This document shows positions 12,001 to 23,745 of a stretch of 64,000 nt of DNA, one piece after another. The translations under genes were made by a program, and so were the position numbers. The notes under the pieces were generated by a model that saw only the letters and a program-made list of their open reading frames with translations, was not told the DNA's origin and searched no databases. Positions within the stretch are counted from its first letter, which is position 1. Every line of letters begins with the position of its first letter. Source of the DNA: Burhinus oedicnemus (lineage: Eukaryota; Chordata; Aves; Charadriiformes; Burhinidae); assembly GCA_008921705.1 (NCBI GenBank), contig VFFE01007836.1, positions 1,731,237-1,795,236 of the forward strand, written 5' to 3'.

Positions 12001-12284
12001 GAAGACGTTAAATGTTATAGGCCCAAAATGATACTTAATAGCTTCCATGGCAAAAGCTGTAAGATTCATTTTGTAATTATTTGGTTTTGTTTTGTAAAAT
12101 TGACACTTATTTCACCATAATAAAAGAGTTGTTTCATCATAAACTGCTTAAGTTACAGTATATCTAACATTTCTCCAATTATTCACTATTTTAACTTTTT
12201 CAAAGAATTCTAATATATTAGACAAAGTTTACACTTACAGAAAGCTGTTCTGGTTTGTGCCTCAGGTACTTTATAATGACATCT
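9094..12284. other. Non-coding DNA, AT-rich with one G+C-rich patch
   Basis: No supported gene. Most of it is AT-rich unique sequence. A patch at about 10550-10900 is richer in G+C and contains a 9-bp perfect inverted repeat, CCCCACCAG (10836-10844) and CTGGTGGGG (10850-10858), around a 5-base loop. The 96-codon frame at 10624-10914 lacks an ATG at its start and resembles no known protein. Frames at 9871-10116 and 11165-11436 are also unconvincing. Confidence 0.5.
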
Positions 12285-12400
12285 GTAATGACTTTCTCAA
12301 CAATTTTCTTGGGTACTTATACGAGTTTATAATTCCCTGGATCACCCTTATCATCTTTCCCACCTCAATAAGAAGAACATTGGAAATCTTCCAGGTTCTT
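12285..12400 (-). mobile_element. Ancient CR1-like LINE ORF2 remnant
   Basis: Read on the minus strand, this segment gives a decayed LINE ORF2 peptide. The core is KDDKGDPGNYKLV, a stop, then VPKKIVEKVI, which matches the conserved 'KKDDPGNYRPVSLTSVPGKVME' region in the N-terminal part of LINE reverse transcriptases. At least two stops interrupt it. It covers nearly the same ORF2 part as the fragment at 4380-4625. It is a small, old and inactive fragment with approximate ends. Confidence 0.6.
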
Positions 12401-12407
12401 CTTATTG
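12366..12407. repeat. Perfect 13-bp inverted repeat hairpin with nested 5-bp stem
   Basis: The arms CAATAAGAAGAAC (12366-12378) and GTTCTTCTTATTG (12395-12407) are exact reverse complements. Between them TGGAA (12381-12385) and TTCCA (12389-12393) form a second stem with a 3-base loop. The total foldable length is about 42 bases. It lies partly inside the ancient LINE remnant on the minus strand. It is shorter than a usual microRNA precursor and pairing does not continue outward. Confidence 0.8.
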
Positions 12408-12478
12408 TAGCTGTAATGGTAAATTAAATCACATTTATTTTGGGGTTGTTTTTTCCTGGGAGGTAATTCAGCTAATAC

Positions 12479-12531
12479 AAATAGAATAGAATAGGAATAG
12501 GAATAGAATAGAATAGAATAGGAATAGAATA
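12479..12531. repeat. GAATA pentamer microsatellite
   Basis: A run of GAATA units with interspersed GGAATA variants, directly joined to a minus-strand CR1 3' end. The CR1 tail on this strand would be AGAATCATAGAAT-like, so the microsatellite probably grew out of the CR1 terminal repeat. Confidence 0.88.
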
Positions 12532-12590
12532 TGTTAGTTGGAAGGGACTTAAAATGAGTATCTAGTCCAACTGCCTGACCAATGCAAATT
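12532..12590 (-). mobile_element. CR1 LINE 3' tail fragment
   Basis: The sequence GTTGGAAGGGACTT...GAGTATCTAGTCCAACTGCC is the reverse complement of the CR1 3' UTR (GGTTGGACTAGATGATCT...GTCCCTTCCAACC). Only the last 60 or so bases of the element are present. No coding part remains. It is the only young-type CR1 piece in the window on the minus strand. Confidence 0.82.
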
Positions 12591-15500
12591 TGCGGACTCT
12601 ACACTTTATTGTAACATGAGTTATTTCTTCAGCTGCCATTCGGTTTTGCATCAAACATGGAATAACTAGGAGAAAATGTTGTGAATATAAAGCTAAAATT
12701 CTGATTTATTCAGTCATTAACAAAAAAAGCTCCATACCATTTCAATGATAATATAATGAAAATACAACTGGTGTTTTCTTTCTCAAACTTATTTTCCATA
12801 GAGATTGCTGCTCTTAGGCAAACAACTATTTAAACCTTTGAAATGTATAATCTTAACTTCATACAGCTCTAGTAGCCTAGATTTGTTAATGTTTCATTCC
12901 TACTTGCAACAGTATTACAATTTAAGTTTCAGTAATATAAAAAGCATTTGTGGAACAAACACTAGGAAAATATCTTTCTGGGAATGGTGTTAGAGGTATG
13001 AAATAAGGTTTAGGGGTTTTTTATTATTATCATCAAAGCTTTTCTTTGCTACTCCTTTTTAGCGTGTTAATGAAAGTACTAGATATAAATCTTATGAGAT
13101 ATAGCAGTAGGTGGTCAAAAATCATTCCAATGCTTTGCTTCTACATGCAATTAAGAAAAAAGGAAATCAAACATTCAAGCTGCAGCCATGGATTAGTTAA
13201 CCTTGAGAAAGAGCTCTGATTATTGAAAGCAAAACCAATCAACACTGTAAGCTTAGTGTAATAATGAATGCTGATATACTTGTGAAATATTACTAGTCTA
13301 GGAATGGTATGTAGCGTGGCTGCTTGAGAATAGTCTAGCTAGGATTGACCTGGATACAGTGTGGCATGCAAAGGCTCTTTTTCCTATTTCACATAGGATA
13401 AGCCTACAATATATGTCTAGTTGTTTGTGTTTTCCCCTAAGATTTTGCTCAGACCGGGTGGTTTTACTGAAGCTTTTATGCATTTAATTAGGCTAGTATG
13501 TCCCAACAGTGGCTCATAAAAAGTGTCAGAAGAGACGGAGAAAACCTCCCCCATGGATTGTAGAGCAAATGTGCAAGAACTTTTCTAGGGCAATAGTGTG
13601 AGCTGGTGTCACCTGCAAGGTGGAGGACGGACAGGCCATTGCACAAATGGCTCCTTGCTTCTGCATGTCTGGGTAATGCCTGTTGCTTTCTGTCCTGTTG
13701 GGTGCTGCCACATGCGACTCTTACCAGCAGCTGAGTTGTTTGCTCCAGGACAAGCAGGCTGTTGGAAAATTCCATTTCCTGTAGGCTGAGATCTTTCAGG
13801 TCTTGTGTTCTATGCAGGTCTCTTGCTCTGTTAGCTTTACCACAGTTCCTGATCACATACCTCACCCCTCAGCAAGGAGCACCCCAACTTTTTCCCCATG
13901 GTGGTGGCCCCATGCACAGCACACAGTTAGTTGACCAGCCTGTCAACTAGCTACATCTGGCATGAGGTGTTGCTGAACAGGAGAGAGCCACCATGCCACA
14001 CAGGAGCTGGCAAGGGCTGAGAAACCTCCCTAGCTGGCAAAGTCCTCCTGCTTGCACCCCCTCTGAGCTATGACCCACAGGCACAGAACTTGTGAGCCCT
14101 TCAGAAGGCTGTCTTGATGCTACAGAAAAATAGGAGAGGATCACTTGTTTGTTAAGACTGAGGCAAATGAGAAGGCTGTCAGCATCATGAGCCACAGCTG
14201 AAATTTTAGGTGACTATGGAATTTTTGATGGAATGAGTATAACTATCACGAATATAACTATCTACTAAAAAAAAAAAAATCCAACCCTCGACCCTTATGT
14301 AGACAGGCTTAGATACAGAGGGGGTTTATTTTATTTGGGTTTTTTATGACTGTGTTTGTACTGTGATGATTTTACACTAGCAGTATATTATTGTAAAAGT
14401 CCCGTATTCTGAATAAACCTTGGCCTAAAATAACACTAGAATTTTGATTTATTTCTGTGTGATTCTTTTTCAAGTGCTGTAAATCATATTTTGGTGTTCA
14501 TTTACCTTGGCATTCTTTTTTGAGCCACTGGCACTGAAGCTGACGGATGGGAATCAAATGAAGTGTGCTAAGTGTTGCTGCTGTAGGCTTTCATCTCCCT
14601 ACATTTTGTGGTATGATTTATCCTGGTAATACATCATGTGCCTCATTTTCTTTTGCTTATTTTATTTAGTGTTGTCACAAATAATATCATTTGACCATCT
14701 AGCATGAGCACTAAGCAGGTGTAAATTAATGAAATAAACTGAATCTATGGAACTCATCTGTCCCAAATTTGATTAGAGACGCTAGTGTTGTACCAAGCCG
14801 TTTACTATATCTGAACCTCATTTATTAAGGACACAGCTTTGCAGGGTCCTAGCTAACTACAGTAAATTATTATGCATAGCATTTGCAATGATTTTAATGA
14901 AACAGTTAAAAGTGACTTTTATATCTCAATCATGATTGGTGTTTCATGTTTCTAAAACTGGCGTTTTCGCTTCCTCTATTGCTTTGTCCTGAGTCACTGG
15001 CATACACCTGTGTAAGCACCTCTCTTCCCTCTGTCCCCAAAATGGGGTGCCTTGTGAGTAGCCACTGTTGAAAGATAATCATAAACTGGCTTAATAACTA
15101 GGATTCAGTGTCCCCCATCATGGTTTTGGAGATTCCTTTAGTTTTTATTTGCTACTAGCTGTAGTGCATAAAGTTTTAATTATTTTTTTCCTCTCTTGAT
15201 ATGGCACCTGCATTACAGTGTAATGTGATAATATAATATTGAAGTGCACGCTTGAGCTAAATCCCAAGACGCAATTATTCTGGGATAGTGGAGGAAATTC
15301 TTACTTGTAGAGTTAGTGAGAAGACAGCAAAAACTACCATTCATGTGGAATGTAGTTTGGAAAAATGGTGCACTCAGATAAAGAAAGTTAATAGGATAGT
15401 ATGGTATTTTAATGGTACATAAAACATCTGATACATATTGAGACTTATGTCCTGGCAGTAAAAGCTGAACAAAGGTTAAAAATGACTCAGAGAAATTCTG

Positions 15501-16775
15501 AAATGTGTATGCCGGGAAGTGGCTGAGTTAGATATAAAACACCCAAATGTTCTGGACTAGCAATCACACTTAAAAAGAGTAGTTGAAAGAATATATTGCT
15601 GGAACACACAGGACAAAGCAGGTAAAGGTTGGGAAAACAATGATAACTGAGAGGAGGAAAATAAAGTAGACGCAGAGAGAAGATTAGGTAGGTAGAAATA
15701 ATGTTCCTTCAAAATATGAATTATATGAACACAAGAGGAATTAACAACATCCAAACCAAACTGGTTTTGTAGTATGGATTGGCAAAGGATGGTGATGACT
15801 ATCCAGTATTCTGTATCAATGCTTCATAAGCCCACTTCGTTATTTCATTATGATCAGACTGCTAGGGTAATGGTAATGCATGATGGGAATCATTGCATCA
15901 AAGGCAAAATGAAAATACGATACTTTAACTGAACAAATATATCATTGATGTCTAAACCAACTGTTTTTCTCCGCCCCCCCCCCAGTCTTTTGCCTTCTAT
16001 GAAATTCTCAGCTTAAACCATTTTGGGGTAGACTTCTACACTTGCCCTGGGTAGGCTGGATATGTTCTCCAAATACACTGTTTTATTGTAGTTGTAATGT
16101 TTTTTCTCATATCTAAATGTGTGTTAAATGAACTGGAGAGAACATTGGTACATGTAGGTTGTAAATAGCACATGCAAATAAAACTGTATTCAGCCCAGTT
16201 GCCTAATGGAATATTAAGAGGAATTATATGTGCAACTCATTTTAATAATGTTTTATCTTAAAAAAAAGAAAAGGGCATGAACATTTATGAATGGCAGAAA
16301 GCTCTAATTTTGGCTTCTGAAAGAAATAGGAAAGGGGTATTCTTTATTTCTTTTCCTGAACTAGCTTAATGTTACAGTCGTCAGTTCAAGAAAAAAACCA
16401 AAATTGTTTTTCTCGTAGCTGGGTAAGATCAAGATTATCTTAAGCAAACGGAGTTATTTTTGTTTTGCATTTCACCATAAAAGATTTGGGAATGGAAAGT
16501 AACTAAAAAATTTATGAATGCTGTAGCAAGCAGAGTAAAGGTGGTTGCTCTTTGACAGAGCACTAACAGCCGTGCTATATGGATGGCGTACGTGAAGTTT
16601 TTAACTTTCATCAGTACATTAGCAGCTAAGGACTAAAAGACACAAAGAGACACTAAACTGTAATTCAGGAAAAGTCTCTTGGCGGATTTGACATCCTACT
16701 GATGACGGTTCACAACGAATCATGATTTTGGATTGCTGTTCAGTGGAATTCCTGCTCATGGATGTACTTGGCCTG
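12591..16775. other. Non-coding AT-rich DNA
   Basis: No supported gene. Notable simple sequences are an A13 run at 14267-14279 and a C10 run at 15974-15983. The segment at about 13540-14200 is richer in G+C and carries overlapping frames on both strands (longest 125 codons at 13488-13865, minus), none recognisable. The rest is unique AT-rich sequence. Confidence 0.5.
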
Positions 16776-16815
16776 ATATGTATATGTATATGTGTGTGTG
16801 TGTATATGTATATAC
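16776..16815. repeat. TATG/TG/TA compound microsatellite
   Basis: Alternating pyrimidine-purine tract: ATATGTATATGTATA, then a (TG)n core, then TATATGTATATA. Such tracts can adopt Z-DNA or cruciform forms and are often polymorphic. It creates the open frames that cross it on both strands (16619-16927 and 16733-17161), which I regard as artefacts. Confidence 0.88.
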
Positions 16816-19800
16816 AGAAAGACCACATGACTGGAGATTGTATGTATATAGAGATAGATCTAGAAAGCATCTGTATTATGTAAATCAGAACGTCATAAAA
16901 TATCCCAACCTGAACTGTTGGTTCCACGGTTCTGAGCTCAGTACTGGTATGTCCCCAAACACAATCTCTACCCCAAAGACCTCGCGTTTTGGTTTGATGA
17001 GATGTAATGACAAACTGAAGTTAAATATCTGGAAGGAGAGGGCTAGCTTTTTTCCCCTGTGTAAGACTGAAAGAAGGAATTATGATGAGGTAGTGTTGGG
17101 CATGATGAATTCTGTCTCACAAAACAAGTTTCAGCTCTCAACAAGTGTTTCTCTTTTATGAAGAGTAACTCCAGGCCCACAATCTGTTAGGTCTTTGATT
17201 GCTGTATAAGGGTCTGGAGCAATATTGCCAGATTGATCTTGAGTAAAACAGAAATGGTTTTAGCAGATTTTACTGGTTTTATACAGTCTGTATGTTTATA
17301 AAAGGCAGTATTTTCCTCTGTGATATATTTTTCCCAGCACATCTATGTTGAACTGCACTGTTCAGACAATTTTAAAAAAAAAAAAAAAAAAAAAAAAATT
17401 TAGTTTCAGGGTCTGAGATTTAGATTTTCTGTCAGCTGCTTGGCATACTTCTGTATAAAGTACAAGAAAAATTTTAAATTTAACATGTAAACTTAGCTAA
17501 TGAACCTTACATGAAAAATTTAATGCCACCTGCTATCAAATATCAGATGCCATCATCTGAAAGCATTGTATCCCATAAAACACCTTGCTGAAAATAGAGA
17601 ATTATAATGCATACTCAGCAGGCTAGCACTAAAGCACAATTTTCTTTACTATATGAGCACTGAAGCCTTTTGCATAACAGCCCAGAGACAGCTCTAATAC
17701 AGTCTCTGCCACCTATGGTTCACATCAAGATGGAGGTCAAGGTGTAGAACCACTTAACTTAAATCCCTACTCCAAGTTATTAGCTAGGAAGAGAAAAGGA
17801 GGAAACATGCAACAGAGATGTGTTCTACATGACCAGCATAAAATAACTTTTTACTTATAAGTGGTGATAGGTAAAACAGAAAACGACAGCATCTTAAAAG
17901 CCATTAGAATGTTTTAGAAGAGCTTCAGCTCTTTTCCTTATAGCCTGGATGAAATCACATAATTTAAGGATGCAAAAAAAAAAAAGTTAGATACTGTAAA
18001 AGGGGATGCGTGTGTAAAGACTGTCTACTAGTAACTACAGTAAGTGTCTGATAAGGTTTTTACATTAAACTTTTAATTTCGTAGGTTTCTTTGTGTGAAT
18101 ATTAAATTCACGTCTGTGAGTTTAGTACAGTATAGCGGTGTAATTCCTGTCCCCTAAATTGCTTACATTTTGTAACTACCTTACTTGCTATTTTGTTATT
18201 GTGTTGTATAACTTTTCTTTACTTCTCTCTATAACTAATAATAAGTAGAAAATTAAAAGGGTAGCATGGATAATGGAGGATGATGGCGTAGTGAAGGGAA
18301 ACAGGAGCAGTTATCCTTTTCTTGCAACTTATAAATCAAGCAGTTGTAAGGTATGTATTCCAAATTAGCAAAATAAGTAATTTACTTGCAGAGGTGAAGC
18401 AACAAAAATTTTGTCACCCTCCCTGCCTCCACCCCCCCCCTAACTGCCCATATAATTTTCCCCAGCAAATTATGAGTGAAAACAGAACTTTTAAGTGGAA
18501 TTCTGTATGTGACCATAATGATAGCGCTGTCTACCATGAAAGCTAGCATAATGCTTCCAATGTAGCTACATTGCTGTATACCAGTATGGTATTGGACATG
18601 ATAAGCGGCCCAGCTGCAACTTAAGTACCGCTGCTAGGCAATTTCCATTTCAAAGCTAGCATATTTTTGAAAAGTTCAGTGCCTCTAAAGAATCAATTAA
18701 AAAGATCTTGTATACATCAGTCTGCTTGTACATTCACCTTCAGTGAAATGTTTGATTAGTAACGTATTCTCTTATATGTGGCTATGATGTTATATTCGAG
18801 TTCTTTCAATGGCAGGCTTACGAAACAGTTTCCAGTGTAGCACCTGGGCAGTACATGCTAAGAGACATCTATGTCTGAAGGCAGAAGTCAGCTGCTGATT
18901 TGGGGAAGCTCTCAAGTTTCCTTAGGAGAAAGTTTTCCCAAAATTTCTTCCTGTTTCCTCCAGAGTACATAGTGTTGGCATAGAGGAATCAAGGCCACTG
19001 GTCAGTCTTTTTCAGACATAAGAAGAAAGCTCCTAAAACCTAGGGATGAAACTCCATTTCCTCGTGGAAGGTTGGAATAACTTGCCTTCATGGGAAGGCT
19101 AGGGGATGTGCATGGTTCTTGTGCAGATGTGCAGCACATATGCAAGAAGAGGCCTAGGCAGAAGCTCAGCAGTGAGAATCAACGTGAGTGGCCGGATGAT
19201 CTGATTTTATTTGAAATGTGAGCACTTTTCCAAGTCTGTGGATGTGTCATAAACTATAGGGTCATAAGCAATTTACTGCAGTTTCTTACTTCTCTCAATA
19301 AATGTTTTGATGCCCAAGATTCTCCCCTTGCTCTCCATGCATGGGAGCCTTCTAGGTACTTGCTATTGCATCTTTTGTCTAAAGGAAAAGGAAGGAGAAT
19401 AGGCGACTGGGGATGGAAAGCCCATTTGGGGTAAAGGAGAATGCCTGAAGAGATGAGTTTGCAATAGCCCCTGGTGGATACAGGAGTGGGCTGACATAGT
19501 CACTGCAGGCTCATGAATGTTACGGCTTCTCCTAGTGGCACAGCAGCAGCAGAGCTCTGGCACAGACAAAATAGAAGAACTATTGCCAGTTTGCTGCCCT
19601 GATAACCTCCTATCCTAAAAATCTGCTGTTTTCCTTGAAAGATGGACTGTTTTGCCCCATTAGTGGAGCGCTCTTATCCACCAAATTGGGCTAGGAATAG
19701 TGAGTCCTATATGACTTAAAATTGTTTGTCTCTTTATGCAGCCTAATTCTCTGCTCCATCTGTCATTTGGTGCAGGTCTAACAGATTGGTTACTCTATGT

Positions 19801-22773
19801 CCATCACTGCATACTCTTCCATGGCAGCTCCAGTATGAGCTCCTGATAACAGGTGATCATATCAAACCTCCATGCCGATAAATACAGTGCACTAGGCCTT
19901 TCTCTGGCCATCTGTGCCAATGTGAATATTACTCTATTGATCTGTCTTTTGAGTGGTATGAAAACTGTCATTCTGGGCTAGAATTATCACAAGGCCAAGA
20001 ACAGTGAAGGGTTCATAGCATTAGTCTCAGCCAGGGGTGACAACAATTTTTCATTTTTACTGGACTGATAAAATTTGATCAAAATTGGCAAGTTTGCACG
20101 GTTACATGACTGAAATAAAATTCCAACCTGCACCCTAGTCCAGCAGGGGCTTATGCATGTATTTGTGTACACAGGGAACTGTGTTTGGAGATGAATGGGT
20201 TTTCTTACAGCGCAGAAAGCTAAGCACATGTCTAAGTCTTTGCAGAATCTGGGCTTCAGTGTCTTTCCACTCCTGAGACGTAATTACAACCTTGCACTGC
20301 AGTCGCTGTTGAAAGCTCACTTACTGAAATCAAACTAAATGAAGACATGCTGCTAGTGCCTAAAGGAACCCAGTTGTCTAGTTAGAGATGCTTTTGTCTG
20401 TCCTTAGGCAGCAACAACCATAGGTATGAACTGTGCACGCCACTGACTTCTGTGCTCTGTAATTTTGTAAGCAGATGTGCAAAGGGACAGATTATTTGCA
20501 GTCTTATGCTGGACACTACAAAGGTCACTGCACTTTGTGTGTTCAAGCTATATATATGTCTATATGAGGCATATTGCATAAATTGCATGCAAAAATTGAC
20601 TAAAATCATATTCAATGCCTGAAAATGTTCATTTGCTAGGAATTTTTTTTTAACAGCTGTGATTACTAAACTTGATGGGTTTCCTTTAAAATATTTGGAA
20701 GGATGCATCAGGTCAGTTGCCTTGATCATATCATGACTCATGATTGATACTCTGATATGATCTGTCAGTGTTACAAACTTGTTGATTATATCACTGTTTC
20801 ACTGAATTTTAACCTCATTCTATTTTTTTTGTCTTGCTTAAAAAGAATAGTGTGGAGAAACATCATCAAATATTTTTTGTTGTTGTTCAGATCTTCTTTT
20901 TGGTTCTGCCTTCAGTCTGTGACAGAACTGTGCCTGCATCAGTAGTAGTGTGCCAGGCAGAAATTGTCTCAAATATCCAAATGAATATGGAGTTTGTTTA
21001 AATTTGGAGGAAGTAGCTTTCCAAGACATGATACTTCTTGTTGCACATAGAATTGTCTTTCCAGTTAAGAAAAGAATGAACCACTCCCATCATACAGTCA
21101 ATAGATGACTGCAAACTTAGAAAACAATAGAAGTTTACAGGAGAGGCAAAAATGAATGAGCTGCATCCCATCTGTTTGTCCTTTTGCTACATGTGGTAAT
21201 GGTCACTTATCTGACTACCTGTGGATATGAAAATGCATTTGAAATGATGAAGAACTCTCTGTTCCATGGTAATGACAACAACCCGTGACATTTCTAACCT
21301 TACCAGCAGGTTAGAAACTATTTGTGTTTTCTTCCATTAAGAATTTTACCCCTTCTGACACATCTATTTAGTTCTGTTTGAAAGAGAAAATCACATTAGT
21401 ATGACCTAAAACCACAAATGAAGACTATCTTCTCCCAACTAATCTGCATATATTTAAGTATTTATGAGCCACCTGCTGGGGATATGAGTTGGTTATCAAT
21501 CTAATAACACCCAATGTTCCTTGGAACTCTCTTTGTAAGCACCAAAGCATATATGCATTAGCACTAAATGAAACCAAGCGGCTGATAGTAAAATATTGAA
21601 TACTTGATGTTTGTCTCTTTCTTGATTTTTCCCCTTCTAAATTTGAGTTCTCAAAAGTATCTGAACAATGCAAGGAATAAACATCCTTTATGGATCTCCA
21701 ACCAGGAACAAGTGTGTCATATATTTCACTCAGCGTGTTCTAATACTTTGCATCAGAAATATCATTCTTCCTTTATAAGTAGGGCTACAATCTAGCTGTA
21801 TTTTTAAGGCTTACAATGTTTTTCATTTAAGCATTTCAATAGACTCACAAACACTTATCCATATCCTCTGGATTTGCGGAGTTAATTTTGGCCATGTTGT
21901 TCTTTCTTTACTTTTATTTTGTGCTATTGTTTTCAATTTCAAAGAGTAAGAGGTATTGCTTGATAACAAAGGCAGAAGTTAATACTGTTGTATTTAATAT
22001 CCCTTCAGTGCCTACAACGTACAGACTGCAATCTAGATGAAATTACTGTTGATGCTAGTGAATAAGTTATTCATAGTTTTCAAGAAGGAGTTGTGCTCCC
22101 AACTTGAATGCCTCGTGAGTTGTTTATTTTACATCTTTGGATGTAAATTACCAGCTATTTTAATCTAGGAATATATCAAAAACAGAGGAGTAGAGCAGTC
22201 TGGTTTACTGCAGCTTTGTCGAACTTACCGATATTCAGCCTATTTTCTGAAATTACATGGGTCAAATAGCAAGAAGATTGTTTAGAATATATACAGAAAA
22301 ATATATTGGGAGATCTAATTTAGTTTCTGACCACTAATGACAAGTGGGGTCTGTAGTTCACCAAAATACTGTTACAGTTGTCCTTAGCAATCAGCCTTTA
22401 CTTTTCTGTAGGAAAAGCAGAATGGATTTAGGGCTTTATTTCAGAATCCTATAAATTCTCCTATAGCCAGAAAGACACTGATCGTGGCAACAATAAGACA
22501 TTTTTCAGTGCATCATTAAAGTTGAATTTACATTACTGTGCATCAGATTTCTTGCACTCTGTATTTAGTAATAAACAACCTGGGACTGAAATAGGAGGAG
22601 AAAGGGAAAAATAGACATTTCAAACTATTTTGTTCAAGCTCTTAGTGTTGGATTTTATTTTTATTTTTTTCCCCACATTTTTCATTGCTGCAGCTCTGAC
22701 ATGAGATTGCCCAGGTTATCTCATAAGCTATCCATGGACTAGATTCTAGTCTTCCATGCTCCTAGCTTGGAAT
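16816..22773. other. Non-coding AT-rich DNA
   Basis: No supported gene over nearly 6 kb. Contents: an A25 run at 17374-17398, a C9 run at 18432-18440, and otherwise single-copy sequence. Short open frames (longest 119 codons at 20382-20741, minus) show no domain or coding-like composition. An AATAAA near 19300 has no recognisable gene upstream. Confidence 0.5.
17374..17398. repeat. A25 homopolymer
   Basis: An uninterrupted run of 25 A. The preceding sequence holds no polyadenylation hexamer at the right distance and no coding-like retrocopy, so it is annotated as a simple repeat and not as a poly(A) tail. Confidence 0.9.
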
Positions 22774-22818
22774 GCAAATAACTGCAGATGGCAAATAACT
22801 GCAGATGGCAAATAACTG
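22774..22818. repeat. 17-bp tandem repeat, 2.6 copies
   Basis: The unit GCAAATAACTGCAGATG occurs at 22774-22790 and exactly again at 22791-22807, followed by the first 10-11 bases of a third unit. The copies are identical, implying a recent duplication. The unit contains a PstI-like CTGCAG and a CAGATG E-box-type hexamer. Confidence 0.95.
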
Positions 22819-23647
22819 AGAAGCTTGTATTGGAGTAACTGCTTAGTTTTTGCTACTTGACCCATTGTCCTCCAACAGATAAAAATGTCCTGGAAAAAAA
22901 CAAGGATCATCACAGATTCTAGACCCTTATGGAACAGATTCACATGTGTAGTGCTATATCATGTAACAGCTTCGCAAATCTTGCTAATAGAATGGTGTTA
23001 TCTAATTTCTGAAAGAAATATTTGTCTTAAAAAATGCAGAAGCATGACTTAAAAATAATACAAATTTTCATTTCTTCTATATTTAGTACAGGCCTGACAA
23101 AAGGCAACTAGAAATAATAATAGAAATATAGATAGATTATAGGAATTCTTTACAATTTAAAACTGGTAGTAACCTGGTAGAACTTGCCATCTAACATAGA
23201 AGCATACAGAAAGTCTCTGGGTGGTTTGATATCCAACATTGTTCTAAAGCCTAAATTGTATTTACAGTCCTTAAAATATCCTACTTAAAAGGTAGGAGAA
23301 GTATTATTAAATAAAATGGTTTTTTCATAGTCTATATCTGTGTTAATTTCTAGAATTTTTTCTATATCCTTGAAAGACTGTATTAAAATAAAAATAGTTG
23401 AGCAAGTGAGAGAACAAACACTAGATGTTTTGTATTGTGACAATGTTAATTCTTAAATATCTATATCTTTCTGTATATATTTATATATTTATAAACATTT
23501 ATTTACATATATATGAAGAAAAGTAAAAATATTTATCATCCACTGGAGTAGGATGTACATAAGATTTATTTTGGCCTTTCGGAGAACTACTGTGCTTTTG
23601 GAGAAAAAATGGAAATTTAGCTTTTTAGAATTCATGATATTTAGTTA
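22819..23647. other. Non-coding AT-rich DNA
   Basis: Very AT-rich unique sequence with TATATA-type patches around 23460-23520. No open frame worth calling and no recognisable repeat. Confidence 0.55.
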
Positions 23648-23745
23648 TGCCTTAGTTCAGCAAAGCATTTACACAAGTACTTTACTTCGCTGATTGCAGC
23701 AGCACCATATTTAAGTAGTTAAGTGCTTTGCAGAGTAGAACCACA
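23648..23745. repeat. Ancient palindromic interspersed repeat (MITE-like), diverged
   Basis: An imperfect palindrome of about 70-85 bases. The outer arms GCAAAGCATTTA (23660-23671) and TTAAGTGCTTTGC (23719-23731) are near-exact reverse complements, and inner parts such as TACTTT and TTAAGTA also pair. The pattern 'TTCAGCAAAGCAcTTA ... TTAAGTGCTTTGC' is one I associate with an old repeat family dispersed in turtle, crocodilian and bird DNA. I cannot give its database name. It has no coding capacity and is probably a non-autonomous DNA-transposon-like relic. Confidence 0.55.

Noticed and set aside
16619..17161. Open frames on both strands around 16.6-17.2 kb
   Set aside because: Both cross the TATG/TG/TA microsatellite, producing repetitive His/Ile/Thr or Tyr/Met/Cys/Val stretches. 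No known protein.
17374..17398. A25 run considered as a poly(A) tail of a retrogene
   Set aside because: No polyadenylation hexamer, no coding-like sequence upstream and no visible target duplication.
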